The position numbers were made by a program, and so were the translations under genes. From NCBI GenBank assembly GCA_963793245.1, contig CAWBZG010000002.1, positions 434,001 to 498,000 on the forward strand: 64,000 bases of DNA, read 5' to 3'. This document shows positions 53,433 through 62,112 of the stretch, piece after piece. The DNA is from CAXBBB01 sp963793245 (lineage in GTDB: Bacteria > Bacteroidota > Rhodothermia > Rhodothermales > BA12). The first letter of the stretch is position 1, and each line of letters starts with the position of its first letter. The notes under the pieces were generated by a model that was given only the letters and a program-made list of their open reading frames with translations, did no database searches and was not told the origin of the DNA.

Positions 53433-54068
53433 ATGCGCTCTCTCGTTTCCTTGGCATTCCTACTCTCGTTCGGATGTGCCGAGCCAGTCGACGCCCCTGA
53501 GGTGACGGCGCCCATTGGAGAGATCGTCGAGGAACTGCGCCTGTCGAGCACGGCATTTCGGGATGGCGACGCGATTCCGGTTCGCTTCTCGTGCGAAGGC
53601 GACAATCTCTCACCGCCGCTGGCGTGGACGCTGCCACCGACCGGGACCGAAACGCTCGCCCTGATCCTAGACGACCAGGACGCGCCCGACCTTGATCTCG
53701 CCAACCAGGACGCCGATCCCGATGCTGCGAATGCGCCCGAAGCGTCGGCGCAGTGGATCGCGTTCAACTTGCCGCCCACGCTCCGTGATCTTCCTGAAGG
53801 CGTGCTCGTGCTCGAAGGCGAGGACGCGGTCGGCTCGTCTGAGGGACTTAACCGCTACGACCGAACAGCGTATAACGGCCCCTGCCCTCCGCCCGGCGAG
53901 ACGCACAGCTACTTGCTGCGCCTACTCGCGCTCGACACGCGCCTCGATCTGAACTCCACCACCACCACGACCGACAGCCTCTACGCCGCCGCACGCGGTC
54001 ACGTGTTGGGTGAAGCCCAAATGACCTTCTCGTATCGCTTCGCTGGACAGCCTGATGCCAATGAGTGA
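53433..54068 (+). CDS. PEBP-family lipoprotein (YbhB/YbcL-like)
   Basis: The 211-residue product has a lipoprotein signal (LVSLAFLLSFGC) and the phosphatidylethanolamine-binding protein core: SSTAFRDGDAIPVRFSCEGDNLSPPLAW, the DDxDAP-like LILDDQDAPD, QWIAFNLPP, and YNGPCPPPGETHSYLLRLLALD. These form the anion pocket. A run of five or more threonines (STTTTTT) lies near residue 183. Its stop overlaps the next gene by 14 bases. Function in bacteria is unclear. Confidence 0.88.
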   Translation: MRSLVSLAFLLSFGCAEPVDAPEVTAPIGEIVEELRLSSTAFRDGDAIPVRFSCEGDNLSPPLAWTLPPTGTETLALILDDQDAPDLDLANQDADPDAANAPEASAQWIAFNLPPTLRDLPEGVLVLEGEDAVGSSEGLNRYDRTAYNGPCPPPGETHSYLLRLLALDTRLDLNSTTTTTDSLYAAARGHVLGEAQMTFSYRFAGQPDANE

Positions 54069-55974
54069 CCCCGCCGATCCCCCTATGCACGCGCAAAGCC
54101 TCAGACCCTTAGCCCTTCTGGGATGCGTGCTGCCCTTGGTGGTAGCTGCCTGCTCATCTGCCCCCGTCGCTGAGGAGGCTATTGGACAAGCCAGTGTCGC
54201 CGCATTCGAGCGCGAAGTCGCCACGTTCGACGTTGTCCACTCCGACGGCACGCCCTACGCGCATCCGTTCCTGGGCGGCTTCGACGTGCCACGCCCGCAG
54301 TTCGTCGACATTGACGCAGATGGCGATATGGATCTGTTCGCACAGGAGCACACCGGTCGGCTGATGCATTTCGAGAACGTCGGGACTGCACAGTCTCCGC
54401 GCTTCGTGTGGCGCAGCGATGCCTACGCGGGCCTTGATGTGGGAGAGTGGTATCGCTTCGGCGATCTGGATGCCGACGGAGACCTCGACCTGCTCGCCGA
54501 GACGCCGTACAGCTACGTTCGCCTGTTTCGCAACGAAGGCACGGCGCAGGCTGCACGTTGGACGCTCGCCGCCGACTCACTCGCGCTTCCCGATGGCTCG
54601 CCGCTGTTTTCGGATCGGCAGAACATCCCCAACCTGGTCGATATTGACGCGGACGGAAAGATGGATCTGTTCGTCGGACGGCTCGACGGTACGGTCGACC
54701 GCTTCGAGATCATCGACCCATCGGCATCCATTCCGCGCTTCGAGTTGATTACCGAGCGGTTCGAAAACATCGAGATCGTGTCGCAATTCGGATTGCCCGG
54801 GATCCTGGACGCCAAGCCGACGGGCAGCGAAACCGGCTTTCACGCGCCCAGAGAGCAGCGTGCCGGGATGACGACGATGCACGGAGCCAATACGATGACG
54901 TGGGCCGACGCAGACGGCGACGGCGACTACGACCTGTTCTGGGGCGATTACTTCGAACCCTCTCTGCTGCTGATCCGCAATCAGGGCACGCCTCAGGAGC
55001 CGAGTATGCGCGGCGAACCGAAGCCCTACCCGCCACGTGATCCGGTCCAGTCTAGTGGGTACAACGCACCCACTGTCGCCGATCTGAATGGGAACGGGCA
55101 TCTCGACCTACTCGTCGGCATCCTGGGCGGCGCGTTTGACCCGCAGCGCACCAGTACGAACAACCTGTGGTTCTACCAACAGGACGACGACGGATTCGAG
55201 CGCACGTCGATCCGCTTTCTCGACCAGATCGACGTAGGCAGCGACAGCGCGCCCGCGTTGGGCGACATCGATGGGGATGGAGATCTGGACCTGATTGTGG
55301 CGAGTAAGTCCGATCCGTTCGACGATAAGACTGGGAAAGCATGGCTGTACCGCAACGTCGGCACCAGTGAGCGTCCGTCGTTCCGAGAGGAGGAAGCGCT
55401 TGATGTGGGCGAGGCGTTTCACGCGGCGCCCGCCCTCGGCGATTTGGATGGCGATGGAGCCGACGACCTCGCGCTCGGCACGTGGCGCGACGGCATCCGG
55501 CTGTACCTCAGCAAACAAGGCGAACTCGTCCTGCTCGCCACACTCGAACTGCCCAGCGGATCGCACGGCACACCTTCGCTGGGGGACGCGGACGGCGACG
55601 GAGACCTCGACCTGATCGCGGGTACCTCACGTGGGACGCTGGTCCGTTTTGAGAACATCGGCACGCCTACCGCTCCCACGTTCGCCGCAGGGCGCGCTAT
55701 TCCAGACATCGACATTGGCCGCCGCGCCCACGCTTCGTTCGGTGACCTCGACTGGGACGGGCGGCCCGAACTGTTCGTTAGCGGCTTCGACACCGTGGCC
55801 GTCTATCGCGTCGAAGCTGGCGCGCTGACTCCGTTTTCTACGGCGCTGCTCGACGGCATTGCGCTTCCTCCCCAAGCCACGTTCGCGTTCGGCGACGTAA
55901 CGGGCGACGGTGTCGTCGACGCGGTCGTCGGTGGGCGCAGCGGCGGCGTGTTGTTCTTACGCGGACGCCGGTAG
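54055..55974 (+). CDS. FG-GAP/VCBS repeat lipoprotein
   Basis: The 639-residue product has a lipoprotein signal (LGCVLPLVVAAC) and at least seven calcium-type FG-GAP blades: FVDIDADGDMDLFAQ, FGDLDADGDLDLLAE, LVDIDADGKMDLFVG, WADADGDGDYDLFWG, LGDIDGDGDLDLIVA, LGDADGDGDLDLIAG and FGDVTGDGVVDAVVG. The DxDxDGxxD loops should bind calcium. It is probably exported as a surface or periplasmic adhesion-type propeller. The start at 54055 overlaps the PEBP gene; an ATG at 54061 is equally possible. Confidence 0.85.
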   Translation: MPMSDPADPPMHAQSLRPLALLGCVLPLVVAACSSAPVAEEAIGQASVAAFEREVATFDVVHSDGTPYAHPFLGGFDVPRPQFVDIDADGDMDLFAQEHTGRLMHFENVGTAQSPRFVWRSDAYAGLDVGEWYRFGDLDADGDLDLLAETPYSYVRLFRNEGTAQAARWTLAADSLALPDGSPLFSDRQNIPNLVDIDADGKMDLFVGRLDGTVDRFEIIDPSASIPRFELITERFENIEIVSQFGLPGILDAKPTGSETGFHAPREQRAGMTTMHGANTMTWADADGDGDYDLFWGDYFEPSLLLIRNQGTPQEPSMRGEPKPYPPRDPVQSSGYNAPTVADLNGNGHLDLLVGILGGAFDPQRTSTNNLWFYQQDDDGFERTSIRFLDQIDVGSDSAPALGDIDGDGDLDLIVASKSDPFDDKTGKAWLYRNVGTSERPSFREEEALDVGEAFHAAPALGDLDGDGADDLALGTWRDGIRLYLSKQGELVLLATLELPSGSHGTPSLGDADGDGDLDLIAGTSRGTLVRFENIGTPTAPTFAAGRAIPDIDIGRRAHASFGDLDWDGRPELFVSGFDTVAVYRVEAGALTPFSTALLDGIALPPQATFAFGDVTGDGVVDAVVGGRSGGVLFLRGRR

Positions 55975-56029
55975 GCTCGAAAACCTGACGGGGCTGGAGC
56001 GGTATCATGCTGGAATCTCACGCCTGACT

Positions 56030-56497
56030 ATGCCCCAGATCATCGAAGGACACTACGACGCCAGCAATCTGCGCATCGCATTCGTCGCCGGACGCTTCAA
56101 CGAGTTCATCACCCGTCCGCTACTCGACGGCGCCCTCGACGCGCTGCGACGTCACGGCGGCGACACCGATTCGGCGACCGTCGCCTGGGTACCGGGAGCA
56201 TTCGAGATTCCGGTTGTCGCCAAGCGACTGGCCGAGACCGGCGATTACGATGCCGTCGTCGCGCTGGGAGCCGTAATTCGAGGGGCAACGCCGCACTTCG
56301 ATCACGTCGCAGGGCAGGCGGCGAGCGGGCTGATGAGCGCGGGCATGGAGACCGGCGTTCCGGTCGTGTTCGGTATCCTCACCGTCGAGTCGATTGAGCA
56401 GGCTATCGAGCGCGCGGGCACGAAAGCCGGTAACAAAGGTGCCGAAGCGCTCGTGGCGGCGGTTGAAACGGCTAACGTGCTGCGGCAAATCGCGTAG
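56030..56497 (+). CDS. ribH: 6,7-dimethyl-8-ribityllumazine synthase
   Basis: The 155-residue product is of normal RibH length and has the substrate residues in order: LRIAFVAGRFNEFITRPLLDGA, VPGAFEIPVVAKRLAE, ALGAVIRGATPHFDHVAG (with the catalytic histidine) and FGILTVESIEQAIERAGTKAGNKG. It makes lumazine, the penultimate step of riboflavin synthesis, forming a 60-mer or pentamer shell. Other rib genes are not near. The start at 56030 is the first ATG with the family N-terminus. Confidence 0.96.
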   Translation: MPQIIEGHYDASNLRIAFVAGRFNEFITRPLLDGALDALRRHGGDTDSATVAWVPGAFEIPVVAKRLAETGDYDAVVALGAVIRGATPHFDHVAGQAASGLMSAGMETGVPVVFGILTVESIEQAIERAGTKAGNKGAEALVAAVETANVLRQIA

Positions 56498-56587
56498 TTT
56501 ACCCCAACCAAAACGCCAGACGCCTCAGACCGACCGCTACCGTTTCTCCCGACGCACCCGCCACGTTGTGGCTCATTTCTACGTTCG

Positions 56588-58881
56588 ATGATCCGGTACC
56601 TGATCGCCTGCGCGCTCTTCTTGTCTGCGCCTCTCGCCGCCCAGACCACGTTTCCTGACTGGCAAGCCTATCCCACGCTCGCGCGCATCGAAGCGCTCGA
56701 CACGCGCGATGGAGAGATCTGGGCCGTCGCCGGAGGTGGCGCGTTTCGCTATGCGACCGAGACGGGCGAGATCGAGTCGTTTACGGTTATCCAGGGACTG
56801 TTCGGACGCAGCGCGCGTGCCTTGGCCACCCCTTCGGGCACGGACGATGTATGGATCGGCTATGCCTCGGGCACGCTGGATCGGCTCGACGCGGCGACGG
56901 GCGAAGTCTCCCGCTTCCGCGACATCTCGCGCGCCGTGCGGTTCTCGCAGCGCGGAATCAACCGCATCGTCGATGCAGGTGAGCGCCTCTACATCGCGAC
57001 CGATTTCGGAGTCGTCGTCTTCAACACGGCGGAAGGCATCGTGCGCGAGACCTACAGCCGATTCGCGAGCCTGTCGTCGGCGACGCCTGCGTACGACGTA
57101 GCCGTCATCGGCGATCGTATCTACGTCGCCACGTCGGAAGGGCTGGTCACGTCGACGCTTGATGGGCGCAACCTGCAAGATCCTGCCGCCTGGACGCTCG
57201 AAGCAGGTCTGGGCAACCGGACTGTTTTCTCGGTCGAGTCATTTTCTGGGCGTCTGTACGCAGGTACTGACGCTGACCTCTACGTGCAATCCGCTGGCTC
57301 GTGGACCCGGCTCGGCGTTACCGGAGAGAGCGTGCGGACGCTCGAACTGCGAGGCGACGGACAGCTAATCGGCATCGATCGTTTTGGGTTGATCCAGGTT
57401 CAGCCGGATGGAACGACCGCCTTGGTTCGCTCTGGAGTGCCCGCTGACCCGGTCGATGTCGTATCGGTAGGCGATGTGCTGTGGGTTGGCGCGCGTGGAA
57501 GCGGGTTGCTGCGTGGCACACTGGGCACGGCTGCGTTCGTTGTTGAGGAGACTGTTGTGCCAGAAGGACCGAGTACGGACGTGTTTACCGACTTCGCGTT
57601 CGAGCAGGACGGCACGCTCTGGGCCGCCGGAAACGACGTCGGTCTCTTCCGGCTATCACCTATCGGTGAGTGGTCGCTTGTCTCTGATCCCGCGGTTACG
57701 GGCCGCCAGCGCGACGACGTGTTCGAGGTCACCGTCGACCGGCAAGGCAACGTGTGGTCAGGCACCCAGGGCAACGGCGTCTTCTTGCGCACGCCCGACG
57801 GAGAGATCCAGCAGTTCGGTCGCGCCAACTCGACGCTGCGCACCGCCGCTCCTACCAACCCGGACTTTCTGATCGTCGAAGGCATCGACGTAGACCAGTT
57901 CGGTGCGCTCTGGGTGACGAACAAGAACACGACCCGCGCGCTCCAAACCAGGCAACCCGATGGGACGTGGCACAGCCTGCCCAACCCCGTCGGCGACGGC
58001 CTGCGCCCCGATTACGATGCCTACATCGACCTGATGGTCGATAGCTTCGGGCAGAAGTGGATGCTGCTCCAGAGCGAACTCGACGGGGCGGTCGGGCGCG
58101 GCGTGGTCGTCTACGATACAGGCTCGGATCCGACCGATGTCAGCGACGATGCCTTTCGCCTGTTCACCGAAGGCAATGCGCCCCAGGGGTTGCCGTCCAA
58201 CACGGCGCGTGCGATTACGGAAGACCGTCAGGGCCGCATCTGGGTCGCGACCGACCGAGGCGTCGCATTCCTGCTGAGCAACGGCATTACGGCGCGCGAT
58301 CCGTCCGCTCAGTTCAACTGGCCGGGCGACACCAACATCGGACGGTTTCCGCTCGAAAACGTCAACGCGACAGCCATCGCCATCGACCTGGGCGGAGGCA
58401 TCTGGGTCGGCTCGTCCGACGGCATCTTCGTGCTGCGCGAGACGGCAGGTCAGTTTCCCCTCGTCGCTCGCTACACCGTCGACAACGCACCGCTACCGTC
58501 GAACCGCATCGTCGCGCTCGAAGTCAATCCGTCGACGGGCGACATGTACGTCGCTACCGATGCTGGACTGGTGTCGTTCTCTGGCACGCCCGAAGCTCCG
58601 GCTGACGAAGCGGGCGATCTGCGCGTCCATCCGAATCCGGCGCGCGCGCCGACCTGAGCGGAGCAGGCGTCACGATCAGCGGGCTGGTCCCCGAAGCACA
58701 AATCCGCATCTTGACTGCCGATGGGCGCATGGTCTGGCGCGACGATACGCGTGGTGGCAGCTACGTCTGGGACGGGCGCAATCTGCGCGGCGATGTGGTT
58801 CCGTCGGGCGTGTACGTCGTCGTGGCGGTTGGCTCGGACGGTGAGGGGGCGGGGTATGGACGCGTCGCGATCCTGAGGTAG
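56588..58881 (+). CDS. porZ: PorZ-like type IX secretion propeller protein, frameshifted at the C-terminal sorting domain
   Basis: The product has a signal peptide (ALFLSAPLAAQ) and two propellers of two-component-regulator-type blades: WQAYPTLARIEALDTRDGEI, GRIWVATDRGVAFLLSNGI and GGIWVGSSDGIFVLRE. This matches PorZ, the surface component of the type IX system, which itself ends in a sorting-type domain. After HPNPARAP a GC run (about 58641-58650) breaks the frame. The domain continues as VTISGLVPEAQIRILTADGR and VVPSGVYVVVAVG to the stop at 58881, about 764 residues. Removing two bases restores it. Confidence 0.75.
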
Positions 58882-58967
58882 CGCATGATTCACAGCCGCT
58901 TTGCGTTGGGTACTTGCGCGGGGCGGGAGGCGTCGCCGTATGTTGATCCTCCCAGAACGGGACATAT

Positions 58968-59042
58968 GGCGGCTATAGCTCAGTAGGTTAGAGCGCCTGG
59001 TTGTGGTCCAGGAGGTCGTGGGTTCGATCCCCACTAGTCGCC
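58968..59042 (+). tRNA. tRNA-His (anticodon GTG)
   Basis: The eight-base acceptor stem includes the extra G at position -1 paired with C73, a histidine hallmark. The D-arm AGCTCAGTAGGTTAGAGC, anticodon loop TTGTGGT with GTG, and T-loop GTTCGATCC are regular. No CCA is encoded. Confidence 0.95.
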
Positions 59043-59061
59043 CTTCTGTTCTCTACCATAC

Positions 59062-59133
59062 GCCGCGTTCGTCTAACGGTTAGGACGCCAGGTTTTCATC
59101 CTGGTAATAGGGGTTCGATTCCCCTACGCGGTA
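59062..59133 (+). tRNA. tRNA-Glu (anticodon TTC)
   Basis: GCCGCGT pairs with ACGCGGT (one G-U), then discriminator A. The D-arm CGTCTAACGGTTAGGACG, anticodon loop TTTTCAT with TTC, and T-arm GGGGTTCGATTCCCC are canonical. It lies 19 bases after tRNA-His and is probably cotranscribed. Confidence 0.95.
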
Positions 59134-59135
59134 CA

Positions 59136-59172
59136 GAGCGCCTTCTCAGCTTCGGCAGAGAGGGCGCTTTTT
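59136..59172 (+). terminator. Intrinsic terminator of the tRNA-His/tRNA-Glu unit
   Basis: AGCGCCTTCTC pairs with GAGAGGGCGCT (one mismatch) around a CAGCTTCGGC-type loop and runs into TTTTT. It begins three bases after the tRNA-Glu end. Confidence 0.85.
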
Positions 59173-59201
59173 CGTTTTGCCCCATCGCCCTTCCATCTGC
59201 T

Positions 59202-60016
59202 GTGGACACCCTCTCGATTCGCCCGTGCCCCAACTGCGGCTCCGTCGATTCGTCGGATCGATTCGTCGAAGGCGATTTCCGCGTCGTCAGATGCGATCGT
59301 GTCGGCTGACGTTTCTGGGCAATCCACCGCCCGAGGACGAACTGTACGAGGACTACTACGACGGTAGCGATCTCGACGCGTCTGAGTATCGAGCCGATTC
59401 GCCCGATGCTGCTCAGCGCGAGTTGTTTGCGATCAACCGCCAGCGGGTCGAGCGGATTGGGCGGGTGAAGCGAGGTGGAAAACTGCTCGACGTGGGATGC
59501 GGACGCGGACAATTTGTGCGTTCGGCGCAGGAAGCGGGTTTTGAAGCGAGCGGCATCGACGTGTCGCAGCGGGCGATAGCGTATGCGCGCGATCGGTTTG
59601 GCGTCGAGGCGCAGGTGTTGGATCTGCACGACCTCGCCCGATCCGGCAAGACGTTCGACGTAGTCACGATGTGGCACGTGCTGGAGCACTTCGTCGACCC
59701 GTTCGATGTGCTCCGAACCGTGCGCACGATGCTGGCGCCGGATGGACTCTGCGTCGTCGAGGTGCCCAATCTGCACAGCCTCAAATTCGTCCTCTCCAAG
59801 ACGAAGTGGGAGGGCGGCAACCACCCGCTCTATCACCGGACGTTTTTCACTTCGGCCACGCTCCGACGAGCCTTCGCGGACGCCGGATTTCGCGACGTGC
59901 GCCGTCAGCACTGGTCGTATCACGTGCCGGGACGCAGCGGTGCCTTTGAGCAGGTCAAGCGTGGTCTGGACGCGGTCGGACTCGACGCGTTTCTCGATGT
60001 TACGGGGAGACGATGA
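59202..60016 (+). CDS. Zinc-ribbon SAM-dependent methyltransferase, frameshifted near the N-terminus
   Basis: A GTG start at 59202 gives a zinc-ribbon-like head, CPNCGSVDSSDRFVEGDFRVVRCD. The frame then breaks at about 59298. With one extra base the reading becomes RCDRCRLTFL, restoring a second CxxC pair, and continues in the frame ending at 60016. The body is a type-12 class I methyltransferase: KLLDVGCGRGQFVRSAQEAG (SAM-binding glycine motif), GIDVSQRAIAYARDRFG and TMWHVLEHFVDPFDVLR. Such proteins methylate small molecules or sugars in polysaccharide and lipid pathways. It overlaps the converging DUF4105 gene by 17 bases. Confidence 0.75.
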
Positions 60017-61205
60017 CGGCTGATGTAGTGGTTTCTGCGACCGGTTTCTGACTCTGATGGATCGCACGAACGACGATCAGCAGTGCAAGCGGCAGGCCAG
60101 CCATCGGCAGCGTTTGGGGCACAACGAACCAGAGTAAGGCCGTTGCTCCGGCGATGGCGGCAGTAGCGACCCAGTAGATGCGCATCCACTGAGGCTGGGT
60201 GCTCCGCATAATCCACCACGCGGCGGCAATATGCGTCGGCCAGAGCCACAGCAGATTCAGGTTGCGTTCGGTCACGTCGTGCAGCGTCAGCGCCCACATG
60301 CCGAGGAGTATCAGCCCGGCGATTCCTGCGATGGCGAAGAGCGCAACATCCCAACGCGATTGACGATGTGGCGCCCCCCACCCTCGGATCAAAGCGATGA
60401 GACCGATAGCGAACACCAGCCAGCCCAGCATTGTCGGCCAGTCGAACGCATTGGGGGCAGACGGAGGGAGTGGGACGAGCGTGTCGGTTTGGGTGACGAG
60501 CAGGCGACCGTTCGAGCGCGTCGCTCTGTCCATCTGGTCCATGAGTGTGATGGGCAGAAAGGCTGCCGTCCGTGCGGTCACTTCCTCATCGACGTTCAAC
60601 CCAAGCAGCAAGTTGAGACCCAGCCGAAGCAGGGGAGCCGGGGCGTCGTACGGGCGCAGCAGGTCGCGGAACGTCGTGCCGTTATCCGCAACAGGGTAGG
60701 CGAAGCGCTCACCGACAGCCTCTTCGACGATGTCGCGCGGACGCGTCGAGCAGTTGTCGTAGAGAAAGTGGTAGCGATACGTCCGGTTTTCCTCGCGCGC
60801 ATTGTCGACGAGCAGCGCCCATAGGCGGTTCATCTCTTCAGGCGATAGGTCGAGCGTCTGCTCGATGACCCCCCGGCCTTCGTAGGCGTAAAAGTCGTAG
60901 GAGTCGACCGGCGAGGCCATCGACAATGTGTAGTCGAGCGCTCCGTAGGCAAACGAGAACACGAACGTGTCGGTGAACTCGAACGTGCCGTAGTTGAAGA
61001 GAACGTCGAGTCCTGAGCCAGAGTCCGTGATACGGACAGCGGTATGTCCCCAGCGGTTGTAAATCGCCGTGCCAGGTGTGACGGTCACGAGGGCAACGCG
61101 CGCGCCAGAGGAAAGCCGACGCGCCGGTTCGGGAGGCGACTGCTGCGCCCAGGACGGGGCAGCAAGTACGAGGAGAAGAGCAACGCAGAGGAGGAGACAA
61201 CGCAT
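60000..61205 (-). CDS. DUF4105 (Lnb-like) exported membrane protein
   Basis: The 401-residue product starts at MRCLLLCVALLLVLAAPSWAQQ (signal peptide). Its first half is the DUF4105 domain: RWGHTAVRITDSGSGLDVLFNYGTFEF, YDFYAYEGRGVIEQTLDLS and YRYHFLYDNCSTRPRDIVE, with the histidine and cysteine of the Lnb-type NlpC-like fold. The second half carries about four membrane helices, including WPTMLGWLVFAIGLIAL and ALTLHDVTERNLNLLWLWP. The family's role is unproven. The ATG at 61205 was preferred over an upstream one because the signal peptide begins there. Confidence 0.8.
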   Translation of the reverse strand: MRCLLLCVALLLVLAAPSWAQQSPPEPARRLSSGARVALVTVTPGTAIYNRWGHTAVRITDSGSGLDVLFNYGTFEFTDTFVFSFAYGALDYTLSMASPVDSYDFYAYEGRGVIEQTLDLSPEEMNRLWALLVDNAREENRTYRYHFLYDNCSTRPRDIVEEAVGERFAYPVADNGTTFRDLLRPYDAPAPLLRLGLNLLLGLNVDEEVTARTAAFLPITLMDQMDRATRSNGRLLVTQTDTLVPLPPSAPNAFDWPTMLGWLVFAIGLIALIRGWGAPHRQSRWDVALFAIAGIAGLILLGMWALTLHDVTERNLNLLWLWPTHIAAAWWIMRSTQPQWMRIYWVATAAIAGATALLWFVVPQTLPMAGLPLALLIVVRAIHQSQKPVAETTTSAVIVSP

Positions 61206-61316
61206 ACCGGAAGATCGCACTCTTGAGCGACCTACAGGTACCGGATTCTGTCTGAGCGAGAGAATAGCGTCCATCCTCACCCCGTCTTGGGTTCAGCACA
61301 GATCGCCCAAACGTGC

Positions 61317-62036
61317 TCACATCTGCGCGCTGAGTTGCTCGATCTGAGCGCCCACCTCGCGCGTCAACTCGCCGATCTGTCCCGCTGACTCGCTTGCCCT
61401 GCCCGACAACTTGCGCACCTCGTCGGCGACGACGGCGAATCCGCGTCCGTGCTCTCCGGCGCGAGCAGCTTCGATGGCCGCGTTGAGCGAGAGCAGGTTG
61501 GTCTGGCGGCTGATGTCATTGATCGACGCTACGATGCCGGAAATGCGTCCGAGCAGATCGGTCATTGCGTCCCGCGTCAGAGTAATCGTGGCATTACGCT
61601 GGTCCATCTCTTGCGTGATATCGGTCGCGAACTTGACAACAGAGCGAGGCTTACCGTCAGCGTCGAAAATCGGATTGTAGGTGGCCTGGATCCAGGCCGT
61701 CGTGCCGTTTTTGCGCAAGCGAGGGTACTCACCCTGGTGAAACTGACCCCCACGCAGGTAGTCCCAGAACTCGCGATATGCATTCGACTGTGCGTAATCG
61801 GACGCGCAGAAGATGCGGTGATGCTTACCCTGAATCTCGTCGAGCTGGTAACCGAGTGTTTTCAGGAAGTTGTCGTTCGCCGTACGGATGGTCCCGTCAA
61901 GGTCGAACTCAATGACGGCTTGGGCGCGATGAATCGCATTCAGTAGCAGATCGGAATGGGAAACGACAGATGCAGATGCGAGATCTACTGGATTAGCGGC
62001 AGGGGAGGCAAGCAGAGTCTCCGGATAGTCAAACAT
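61317..62036 (-). CDS. Soluble PAS-MCP: short methyl-accepting chemotaxis-like protein
   Basis: The 239-residue product has an N-terminal PAS domain (IEFDLDGTIRTANDNFLKTLGYQLDEIQGKHHRIFC, in part) and then the MCP signalling tip: TNLLSLNAAIEAARAGEHGRGFAVVADEVRKL, very well conserved. It lacks membrane helices and a HAMP domain. The helical bundle beyond the tip is very short, ending EVGAQIEQLSAQM. It should sense an internal signal and address CheA/CheW, consistent with flagellar genes in this genome. Short soluble PAS-MCPs are known, but this one is near the lower size limit. Confidence 0.85.
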   Translation of the reverse strand: MFDYPETLLASPAANPVDLASASVVSHSDLLLNAIHRAQAVIEFDLDGTIRTANDNFLKTLGYQLDEIQGKHHRIFCASDYAQSNAYREFWDYLRGGQFHQGEYPRLRKNGTTAWIQATYNPIFDADGKPRSVVKFATDITQEMDQRNATITLTRDAMTDLLGRISGIVASINDISRQTNLLSLNAAIEAARAGEHGRGFAVVADEVRKLSGRASESAGQIGELTREVGAQIEQLSAQM

Positions 62037-62112
62037 GAAGTGTGGAGGGTTTGCAGGAATGGTATACCTGCTATCGTCCAGAACTTCGCTGTTTTAAACC
62101 GATGTGTTGCTT

